From contig CAXBRT010000078.1 of the NCBI GenBank assembly GCA_963978445.1, positions 1 through 8,501 of the forward strand: DNA of 8,501 bases. Direction: 5' to 3'. This stretch comes from TMED14 sp003444795. GTDB taxonomy: Bacteria > Bacteroidota > Bacteroidia > Flavobacteriales > Schleiferiaceae. The translations under genes were made by a program, and so were the position numbers. Under the pieces are notes generated by a model that was not told the origin of the DNA, did no database searches, and saw nothing but the letters and a program-made list of their open reading frames with translations. Shown here piece after piece: positions 1 through 5,265 of the stretch (positions are counted from its first letter, which is position 1; each line of letters begins with the position of its first letter).

Positions 1-499
1 TGGTTCCTATGAAAAGGTGCATGGGGGATACAGCAAGCAGCTTGTGCGAAACCTCAAGGAGGCGAAGCAACATGCCATGACGCTTTTTGAACACGACACG
101 CCGGAAACACTGTACCACGCCTTTGAGCACAACCAGGGAAAGCGGTACGCGATTCCGGGCGGTTTTGGTTCTGCCATTCGGCAGGCGATGTACAACCTGC
201 TGCACCGGGGCAAGGGGGCCGTTTGGTCCGTGTATGGTGAAGGCAATCGCTTTTTGGCAGGGGCCTTCTTTGCGTTTTCTGGAAATAGAGTGGTTCTTCT
301 TTTTTCGGCGATTTCTGAGGAGGGTCGGGAGACTCAGGCCATGGCCTATCTCCTCAATGAGTTTTTAGTTTTTGCGGCTGGTCGTTGGAGCTATTTTGAT
401 TTTGAAGGAAGTGAGGCGCCTGGATTGGCCAGATTCTATGCCGGTTTTGGCGCGGAATGTCATCCCTATCTGCGCTATCAACGCTGGGCCCTGCTATGA
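1..499 (+). CDS. GNAT/FemAB-like acetyltransferase, C-terminal part (5' end cut by window)
   Basis: This is the 3' part of a gene whose frame is open to the left edge (first full codon at base 2), leaving 165 visible residues before a TGA. It resembles the C-terminal half of GNAT-superfamily proteins common in Flavobacteriia and related to FemAB/BioF2-like acyltransferases. Seen directly: a basic segment YSKQLVRNLKEA, a HRGKGAVWSVY strand followed by LAGAFFAFSGNRVVLLFSA, and near the C-terminus FDFEGSEAPGLARFYAGFGAE. That last element matches the conserved FDFEGS...ARFYxGFGA of the family. The substrate is unknown and the N-terminal half is missing, so function rests on family resemblance. 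A GTG at 17 could be misread as a start, but the sequence upstream of it is in frame and looks coding. The stop codon overlaps the next gene's ATG as ATGA, suggesting co-transcription and translational coupling. Confidence 0.75.
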   Translation, partial: GSYEKVHGGYSKQLVRNLKEAKQHAMTLFEHDTPETLYHAFEHNQGKRYAIPGGFGSAIRQAMYNLLHRGKGAVWSVYGEGNRFLAGAFFAFSGNRVVLLFSAISEEGRETQAMAYLLNEFLVFAAGRWSYFDFEGSEAPGLARFYAGFGAECHPYLRYQRWALL

Positions 500-1371
500 C
501 CTTAACCCAGCTCGACTATTTCCTTGCATTGGCGGAACACCGCAGTTTTAGCCAAGCGGCTAAGGCGTGCGGGGTGACTCAACCCACCTTGAGTGCGCAA
601 TTTCAAAAACTTGAGGAAGAATTGGGGCATGCGCTGGTGGATCGGAAAGCACAACCCCTAGTTTTAACCCCTATGGGCCAGTCCTTGCTTCGGCAAGCTG
701 CACAAACGGTGCAAAGTGCAGAGACGATTAAAGCCCTTGTGGCGCAGTTTGAACATCCCTTGGAAGGAAACCTGCACATAGGCGTGGTGGCACCTTTGTG
801 CGGTCTTCATGCCGCTAACTGGCATGCCGCCCTTTTGGCGGTTCACCCTTTTGTTCACCTGCACTGGGTGGAAGGTCATCCAGCGGAACTTCAGCAGGCT
901 TTAGCACAGGCAGAACTTGACGCCATTATTACCCAAGGTGAAGGCTGGAATGGACAGGGAAAACTCACGCCTTTTTGTCAAGAATCGTGGTGGGCGCTGG
1001 CGCCTTCCTCTGAAGCGAAAATGCCGGCCTTGACGGATTCAATGGCTTGGCTCATGGGATCTAAGGATTCGGCAACCACGCGATTTGCAGCACTACAGGG
1101 CTGGAAGGCTACCTCGTCATCGCCCTATCTTTCGGAAGGAGTCCTGGGTAGAGCCCGGATGGCGATGCTCCTCCAAAAATGGGTGCTTTTGTCCGAGTCA
1201 GAGTTGGAATTCTTGCCGCCAGATTTTCAAAAACGTGCCCAGCGCCTCTCTTCAAGCCCACGAACGCTAGTATGGGTGCATGGGATGCACGCCAAAAACA
1301 TGGACGTACAGAAGAGCGTACTCAGCGTACTCCAAGAGCGTTTACCAGCAGGGCTCGAAAAGGTTCAATAG
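496..1371 (+). CDS. LysR-family transcriptional regulator, OxyR-like but lacking redox cysteines
   Basis: This 291-residue protein has the usual LysR layout. A winged helix-turn-helix occupies about residues 3-62, with FSQAAKACGVTQPTLSAQF as the HTH and a linker helix following. An effector-binding domain begins near residue 92 (GNLHIGVVAP). The N-terminus (TQLDYFLALAEHRSF, QPTLSAQFQKLEEELG) is closest to the OxyR group of peroxide sensors. The only cysteines are at 25, 102 and 161. The stretch that should carry the peroxidatic Cys (GHCxxDQ in OxyR) reads GSKDSATTRF around 188-197, and the second redox Cys is also absent. Peroxide sensing by the classical disulfide is therefore unlikely; its ligand and targets are unknown. 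The ATG at 496 is chosen because the HTH begins right after it and it forms an ATGA overlap with the upstream gene. A non-ATG in-frame start at 457 is less plausible. The 3' end overlaps the convergent transporter gene by 7 nt. Confidence 0.85.
   Translation: MTLTQLDYFLALAEHRSFSQAAKACGVTQPTLSAQFQKLEEELGHALVDRKAQPLVLTPMGQSLLRQAAQTVQSAETIKALVAQFEHPLEGNLHIGVVAPLCGLHAANWHAALLAVHPFVHLHWVEGHPAELQQALAQAELDAIITQGEGWNGQGKLTPFCQESWWALAPSSEAKMPALTDSMAWLMGSKDSATTRFAALQGWKATSSSPYLSEGVLGRARMAMLLQKWVLLSESELEFLPPDFQKRAQRLSSSPRTLVWVHGMHAKNMDVQKSVLSVLQERLPAGLEKVQ
1315..1332 (+). repeat. Perfect tandem 9-bp duplication in the LysR gene
   Basis: AGCGTACTC occurs twice back to back (1315-1323 and 1324-1332). It lies in frame and encodes SVL-SVL in the C-terminal helix of the LysR-type protein. 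The unit is a multiple of three, so gain or loss would keep the frame. Confidence 0.8.
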
Positions 1372-2735
1372 AGCAGGGAAATAGCCCCCCAGATAACGAG
1401 GGAAGCGAGTACGTTCATCCAAAAGCCCACTCGGGCCATGTCGGGTATTCGGATTTTACCCGAGGCAAAAACGATGGCATTAGGGGGCGTAGCCATGGGC
1501 AGCATAAAAGCACAGCTCGCGCCTACCGTTAAGGGAATGGCTAGCTGTTCAAAGGGTATGCCTTGCGCGGAGGATACGGCCAGTGCGATGGGCAACATTC
1601 CACTCACGAGGGCCATGTTGGAAAAGAGTTCGGTGGTCCACACGCCTAAGAGTGTAAAGAGCAATACCCAAAGGGTCGGGGGCCATCCATCGAGGTTGGA
1701 GGTAGACAGTGCCTCCATCCAGCCTGATGCTTGCATGCCGGAGGCAAGGGACATGCCGCCGCCAAAGAGGAGGAGAATGCCCCATTCAATCTTCTGCGCA
1801 TCTTCCCAGCGGAGTAGGGGCTGGCGTTGGTGGTCTCTAAAGGCAAATAGGAGGATGGCGCCGAGCATTCCGATCCAAGTATCCGTCAATTGGAGGTTGG
1901 GGACTAGGCTTTGAAGCCAGGGCCGGGTCATCCATGCAATTGCCGTCCATGTAAAAATGATGGCTACCCGTTTTTCTCCAGAAGTCCAAGGTTCAGGTTC
2001 GGGCCATTGAATGGTGCGGAGATCCACTTTGGGTAAGTTCCGGCGCATTAACAGATAAGCTAGAACAAGAAGGAGGGCTGCAATGGGAAAAATGCGCACG
2101 GACCAATCCAAGAAATATACTTCTTCGCCAAATGTTTGTTGTCGGAAAGCAGCGTACACCAAGTTTGGGGGCGTGCCAATGAGTGTTCCAATACCGCCTA
2201 GGTTGGCCCCCCAGGCCATGCCGAGTAGGATATTGCGCTCCAATACATCGTCTTCCGTGGGTAAATGACGAATGAGGGATAAGGTTAAGGGGAGCATCAT
2301 AACGGCGGTGGCCGTATTGCTCATCCACAGGCTCAACAAGAAGGTGGAAAGCATGACTCCGGCCAGGACGCGGTGGGATTGACTTCCAGACCTGCGCAGG
2401 ATGGCCAATGCGAACCGTCGGTGGAGTTGATGGTGTTCTACTCCGCGTGCGAGGAGGAAACCGCCCAAGAATAGAAAGATTAAAGGGTGGGAATAGGCAT
2501 TGGCGATGGCACTGGTATCCAAGACCCCAAAGCCACCAAACGTTAGGACAGGAAGAAGGGCGGTGGCGGCAAGGGGGATGATTTCCGTGAACCACCAAAG
2601 CAGCATCCATAGGGTGCTCCCCAAAACGACACTTTGTTCCGTGGTCCATCCAAAGGTTGGCGCCAAGGAAAGGGCGGCTAAAAAGAAGAGCGGACCTGCG
2701 AGCAGGACGGAGGTCTTTCGGATATTTGGGGACAT
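1365..2735 (-). CDS. SLC13/DASS family anion (dicarboxylate or sulfate) transporter
   Basis: This 456-residue, very hydrophobic protein has about 11-12 predicted membrane spans, the usual size for divalent anion:sodium symporters (DASS, SLC13; VcINDY/CitT group). It would sit in the inner membrane and import dicarboxylates, sulfate or a related anion, probably with Na+. Visible motifs: TEIIPLAATALLPV (50-63), first SNT (139-141), GTPPN (187-191), a second motif reading SNM (372-374) where the model protein has SNT, and SCAFMLPMATPPNAIV (407-422). The last one fits the family signature S-x2-F-x2-P-[LIVM]-[GSA]-x3-N-x-[LIVM]-V. The two halves show the expected inverted-repeat logic. Substrate cannot be read from sequence. 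The ATG at 2735 is the only good ATG near the N-terminus, and it interlocks with the ATG of the divergent rdgB. No Shine-Dalgarno is visible. Its stop overlaps the end of the LysR gene. Confidence 0.9.
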   Translation of the reverse strand: MSPNIRKTSVLLAGPLFFLAALSLAPTFGWTTEQSVVLGSTLWMLLWWFTEIIPLAATALLPVLTFGGFGVLDTSAIANAYSHPLIFLFLGGFLLARGVEHHQLHRRFALAILRRSGSQSHRVLAGVMLSTFLLSLWMSNTATAVMMLPLTLSLIRHLPTEDDVLERNILLGMAWGANLGGIGTLIGTPPNLVYAAFRQQTFGEEVYFLDWSVRIFPIAALLLVLAYLLMRRNLPKVDLRTIQWPEPEPWTSGEKRVAIIFTWTAIAWMTRPWLQSLVPNLQLTDTWIGMLGAILLFAFRDHQRQPLLRWEDAQKIEWGILLLFGGGMSLASGMQASGWMEALSTSNLDGWPPTLWVLLFTLLGVWTTELFSNMALVSGMLPIALAVSSAQGIPFEQLAIPLTVGASCAFMLPMATPPNAIVFASGKIRIPDMARVGFWMNVLASLVIWGAISLLY

Positions 2736-3309
2736 GGAATGGGTCTTAGCAACGCAGAATCAAAACAAAGTAAAGGAAATTAAAGCCGCCTTACCGCCGG
2801 ACTGGACCGTTCGAACGGCCGTTGAGGCGGGTATTTTGGAAGAATTGCCTGAAACAGGCGCCACCTTGGAAGAAAATGCCATTCAGAAGGCGACCTATTT
2901 GCAAACCTGTGTGGGCGGTATGGCCCTCTCGGATGACTCTGGGCTTGAAATTCTTGCCTTGAATGGCGCGCCGGGGGTGTATTCGGCACGATATGCAGGA
3001 CCTCAAAAAGATGACCACGACAACCGCCTAAAAGTACTCGAGGAACTCGCTGAGGTACAGGATCGTCGGGCCCGGTTTAAAACGGTTCTGGCCTGGGCTA
3101 CGCCTGATGGGGTCAGAACCTTTGAAGGGGAAGTCTGGGGTCAGATCCTTCATGAGGAGCGTGGACAAGGCGGATTTGGCTACGATGCCCTCTTTGTACC
3201 CGATGAAGGCGATGGGCGAACCTTTGCAGAAATGTCCTTGGACGAAAAAAAAGCGTTAAGCCATCGTAGCCGAGCGCTGGCAAAATGGCGCTTAGCCCTC
3301 GGAATTTGA
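2734..3309 (+). CDS. rdgB: RdgB/HAM1 non-canonical purine NTP pyrophosphatase
   Basis: This cytosolic house-cleaning enzyme hydrolyses dITP/ITP, XTP and related deaminated purine triphosphates to the monophosphate and pyrophosphate, keeping them out of DNA and RNA. The 191 residues match the usual family length. All family motifs are visible: ATQNQNKVKEI (6-16, substrate loop), EENAIQKA (46-53), SDDSGL (66-71, catalytic acidic residues), GVYSARYAG (81-89), GFGYDALF (147-154) and LDEKKALSHRSRAL (169-182, base recognition). The start at 2734 is fixed by homology, because the family begins exactly with this strand. The same frame is open far upstream, but that stretch is antisense to the transporter. 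Its ATG shares two bases with the divergent transporter's start, so any promoter must lie inside the transporter gene. The 3' end overlaps the rsmD end by 18 nt. An A8 run at 3245-3252 is part of the conserved EKK codons. Confidence 0.95.
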   Translation: MEWVLATQNQNKVKEIKAALPPDWTVRTAVEAGILEELPETGATLEENAIQKATYLQTCVGGMALSDDSGLEILALNGAPGVYSARYAGPQKDDHDNRLKVLEELAEVQDRRARFKTVLAWATPDGVRTFEGEVWGQILHEERGQGGFGYDALFVPDEGDGRTFAEMSLDEKKALSHRSRALAKWRLALGI

Positions 3310-3849
3310 GTCTGAAAGGGCCTCTAGGCTGAAATAGCTGAAGTGTACGCTTCCGTAGCGCCGTGTGTCAAAGCAAGCGGGGTGTTCGATGAAATCATGT
3401 TCAGCCCCGTGCTCCAGTACAAAAAGCCCATCTGCTGGCAATTTTTCTAATGCCAGACCGATCAAGGCTGGGTAGTCCCCGTAGTCATATGGAGGGTCCG
3501 CAAAAATGAAGTCCCAGCGCTGAGGATTGCGCTGCAAATACCTAGGAACATCCGAAAGTACAGTCTTGATGCCGAGATAACCGAGCTGTTCAGCTGTTTT
3601 GTCAATGAACTTTAGGCAGTCCCGGAAAGAGTCCACTGCGGTCACATCTGGGCAGCCTCGGCTGGCCATTTCATAACAAATGTTGCCGGTGCCCGAAAAC
3701 AAGTCCAGAGCGCGAACATCGGCCCACTCCAGGTAATTCTCTACCACGTTGAATAAACCTTCTTTGGCCATATCGGTGGTAGGACGGACCGGAAGGTTTT
3801 TGGGGGCAACCAGGAATTTACCTCGGTTTTTACCGCGGATAATGCGCAT
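3292..3849 (-). CDS. rsmD: 16S rRNA (guanine966-N2)-methyltransferase RsmD
   Basis: RsmD methylates N2 of G966 in 16S rRNA using S-adenosylmethionine during small-subunit assembly. The 185-residue product is a normal family length. Seen directly: N-terminal MRIIRGKNRGKFL, then RPTTDMAKEGLFN (22-34), the SAM-binding motif LDLFSGTGN (48-56), an acidic ribose-binding residue in AVDS (71-74), and the catalytic DPPY (118-121) typical of N2/N6 amino methyltransferases. The ATG at 3849 is chosen because RsmD proteins start exactly with this MRII strand; a GTG at 3885 would add 12 unrelated residues. The upstream DUF3822 stop and this ATG form TAATG (1-nt overlap), so translation is probably coupled. 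The gene converges on rdgB with 18 nt of overlapping coding sequence. Confidence 0.95.
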   Translation of the reverse strand: MRIIRGKNRGKFLVAPKNLPVRPTTDMAKEGLFNVVENYLEWADVRALDLFSGTGNICYEMASRGCPDVTAVDSFRDCLKFIDKTAEQLGYLGIKTVLSDVPRYLQRNPQRWDFIFADPPYDYGDYPALIGLALEKLPADGLFVLEHGAEHDFIEHPACFDTRRYGSVHFSYFSLEALSDSNSEG

Positions 3850-4565
3850 TAGTGGGAAGGGGCTAAGACGGTCAGAGCTGACCACGGATGAGAGGCGGAG
3901 GTGTCAATCTTCTCGACGAAGGGCCGCAGGGATTCCCAGCAAGGCTCATCCGCATCACCCTCCCAAATAAGAGGGACATGCTGTGCCGGTAGATGGCACT
4001 GGTCGTAAAACAACATGCAGGCATAGGCGGCATCCTGCGAGCTCTGTGCATCAAAAAGATTGTGCGCTAAAAGTCGCCCATTCTGGATAGCGGCGATTTC
4101 CAGGCGCTGTCCCAGGCGGTACACATGAATAGCGTCGCGCTTGGCCAATGGACTCAGCCACCTCATGGCGTTAAGGGCCATTAAAGGTTGCGCTTCCGCG
4201 GGGGTGGAAGAAGGCACTCGGTAGTAAAGGTCCATGCCACGTTCTAATCGGTAGCACTCCCATCCGCTTCCCTCGGGATCTAGCGGTTTTAGCCATGTTT
4301 CGGGGGTATCTACCCAGTCGGCCGGAAACCAAGCCGCAAAGGATTCTTCGCTAAAGACATGTACGGCGGCAAAAGAATGTGCGGATGCTTGGCGCCAGGA
4401 TTGTGCCTGCTCAAGGGAGAGAGTTAAGGGTGCTCCTAATGGCTTGGCGCTTTTTGTGTGAATGGCGACGAAGTGTACCCCTTGCGCTCCGAAACTCATT
4501 AAAACGACAGAATCCTCCGGAGAGGATTCTGTTTTTGGGAAAAATGCCCAAGTAGCGGGCCACAT
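3849..4565 (-). CDS. DUF3822 family protein
   Basis: This 238-residue soluble protein has no signal peptide or membrane span. It resembles the Bacteroidota-specific DUF3822 family, whose members commonly sit directly upstream of rsmD. The assignment rests on position plus the fold pattern: an N-terminal strand pair (SVVLMSF, HFVAIHT), a central HVFSEESFAAWFP segment, and a second half with AIHVYRLGQRLEIAAIQNGRLLAHNLFD and ACMLFYDQCHL. This alternating pattern looks like a duplicated actin-like or ribonuclease-H-type core, but no ATP-binding motif is clear. Function is unknown. The ATG at 4565 lies 1 nt after the upstream gene's TAA and is preferred. A GTG at 4583 would overlap that gene, and an ATG at 4499 would cut into the first strand. 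Codons 12-20 form a perfect hairpin (separate entry). The stop overlaps the rsmD start as TAATG. Confidence 0.7.
   Translation of the reverse strand: MWPATWAFFPKTESSPEDSVVLMSFGAQGVHFVAIHTKSAKPLGAPLTLSLEQAQSWRQASAHSFAAVHVFSEESFAAWFPADWVDTPETWLKPLDPEGSGWECYRLERGMDLYYRVPSSTPAEAQPLMALNAMRWLSPLAKRDAIHVYRLGQRLEIAAIQNGRLLAHNLFDAQSSQDAAYACMLFYDQCHLPAQHVPLIWEGDADEPCWESLRPFVEKIDTSASHPWSALTVLAPSH
4507..4532. other. Perfect 11-bp inverted repeat with 4-nt loop, terminator-like
   Basis: The arms ACAGAATCCTC (4507-4517) and GAGGATTCTGT (4522-4532) are exact reverse complements around CGGA. On the plus strand the stem runs into TTTTT (4532-4536); on the minus strand it is followed by CGTTTT. It therefore has the form of a weak bidirectional Rho-independent terminator. 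It lies inside codons 12-20 of the DUF3822 gene, 35 nt after the stop of the upstream gene. It could attenuate minus-strand readthrough into DUF3822-rsmD, or stop antisense transcription coming from the left. The repeat is certain; the role is inference. Confidence 0.6.
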
Positions 4566-4566
4566 A

Positions 4567-5205
4567 TTACTTCCAGTTACCACTGAGTGTGGGTTCTGTC
4601 AAGGAACCAACGATCAATGCATCGATGCGGAGGTTCTTGATGTAGGGCTTGTAATCGTCGTAGATATCGGCGAAGAAGCGTGTATTGGGCGCAACAATTT
4701 CAAATACCCGAACGCGAACACCATTGCGGTCAACGTAGCCCGTGGCCATTTTGAATTGCGCGGTATCCTCTGTGTAGGGAATGTAACGAAGTGCACTAAA
4801 GTCTAGATCCTCAGAAAATAAATCGGGATTTTTGCGGATCAACTTATCCTTGGCACTGGTTTGACCAATGATACGGTAAATGATGGTGTCCTTCAACATG
4901 TCTGTTTGGTACACCTTGTTATAGGCCATGAAGGAAGAATCCTTGCGCTCGATGATGTTAACCTGGGCATTTTCCAAGAAGGGAATCAACTCATCAAAGG
5001 TGCTGGCGTACTTGCCATATTCGTCTTTAAAAATCAACTGGGCTTCACGCAATTGCTCCAAACGCTCCGTAACCGCACCGTAACGCTTCTCCTTGATAGC
5101 GGAGAATTCAATGGGTTCCATGATGATGCGGTAAATGCGGTAGCTCAGGACTACGGCTATTACGCCAAGGGCGATGCGCAAGTAAAGGATGGTACGTGCC
5201 GTCAT
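4567..5205 (-). CDS. Single-pass membrane-anchored hypothetical protein (Bacteroidota-conserved)
   Basis: The 212-residue product has one N-terminal hydrophobic segment (about residues 6-24, ILYLRIALGVIAVVLSY) after a short basic start. The rest is soluble, probably on the periplasmic side. A helical stretch EKRYGAVTERLEQLREAQLIFKDEYGKYASTFDEL (39-73 region) is followed by strands including RYIPYTEDTAQFKMATGYV and a C-terminal DALIVGSLTEPTLSGNWK. The same architecture, with KRYxxVxxxLxxLRxAQ...GKYxxxFDxL and a GSL...GNW ending, recurs in many Bacteroidota hypothetical proteins next to DUF3822 and rsmD. I know no established function. The ATG at 5205 is chosen over an in-frame TTG at 5226 because a TAGTTTTG promoter element overlaps that TTG. 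It leads a three-gene minus-strand operon, with a 1-nt gap to DUF3822. Confidence 0.8.
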   Translation of the reverse strand: MTARTILYLRIALGVIAVVLSYRIYRIIMEPIEFSAIKEKRYGAVTERLEQLREAQLIFKDEYGKYASTFDELIPFLENAQVNIIERKDSSFMAYNKVYQTDMLKDTIIYRIIGQTSAKDKLIRKNPDLFSEDLDFSALRYIPYTEDTAQFKMATGYVDRNGVRVRVFEIVAPNTRFFADIYDDYKPYIKNLRIDALIVGSLTEPTLSGNWK

Positions 5206-5214
5206 GATAAAAAG

Positions 5215-5247
5215 TTTGCGTGCCAAAACTATGAAATTTTACCTTGC
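5215..5247 (+). promoter_or_regulatory. Possible Bacteroidota-type promoter for the helicase gene
   Basis: TTTG (5215-5218) followed after 21 nt by TACCTTGC (5240-5247) resembles the -33/-7 pair TTTG...TAnnTTTG, with two mismatches in the last bases. Transcription would begin near 5253, just ahead of the GTG at 5266. It overlaps the minus-strand -7 site, so the two promoters would compete. Confidence 0.35.
5224..5231 (-). promoter_or_regulatory. Bacteroidota-type -7 element (TAGTTTTG) for the minus-strand operon
   Basis: Read on the minus strand, TAGTTTTG is an exact match to TAnnTTTG. It lies 18 nt before the ATG at 5205, which would give a leader of roughly a dozen bases. No clear TTTG -33 element is present at the usual distance. 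Confidence 0.45.
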
Positions 5248-5265
5248 GGCCTTGCATCGTCGACT

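Noticed and set aside
1276..1290. GTGCAT-GGG-ATGCAC inverted repeat in the LysR gene
   Set aside because: Only 6-bp arms within coding sequence and no associated signal; expected by chance in a window of this size.
1993..2649. 218-residue minus-strand open frame overlapping the transporter
   Set aside because: It is a shifted frame of a gene with clear SLC13 motifs; its translation is rich in Pro, Arg and His and shows no domain.
2500..2733. In-frame extension upstream of rdgB
   Set aside because: The family starts exactly at MEWVLATQN; the upstream part is antisense to the transporter and low in protein-like character.
3245..3252. A8 run in rdgB as a phase-variation or frameshift site
   Set aside because: It encodes the conserved EKK of the family motif and the frame is intact; nothing suggests programmed slippage.
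3294..3320. Possible terminator between rdgB and rsmD
   Set aside because: Only a 5-bp stem with a long loop and no T-run on either strand.
4567..5205. Membrane-anchored hypothetical as a type IV pilin or pseudopilin
   Set aside because: The helix REAQLIFKDEYGKY superficially recalls pseudopilins, but there is no prepilin peptidase site (G before FxxxE-like start) and the hydrophobic segment composition does not fit.
4861..5265. Long in-frame N-terminal extension of the helicase reading frame
   Set aside because: It is antisense to the membrane protein gene, has no family resemblance, and the homologous helicase N-terminus begins at about 5266.
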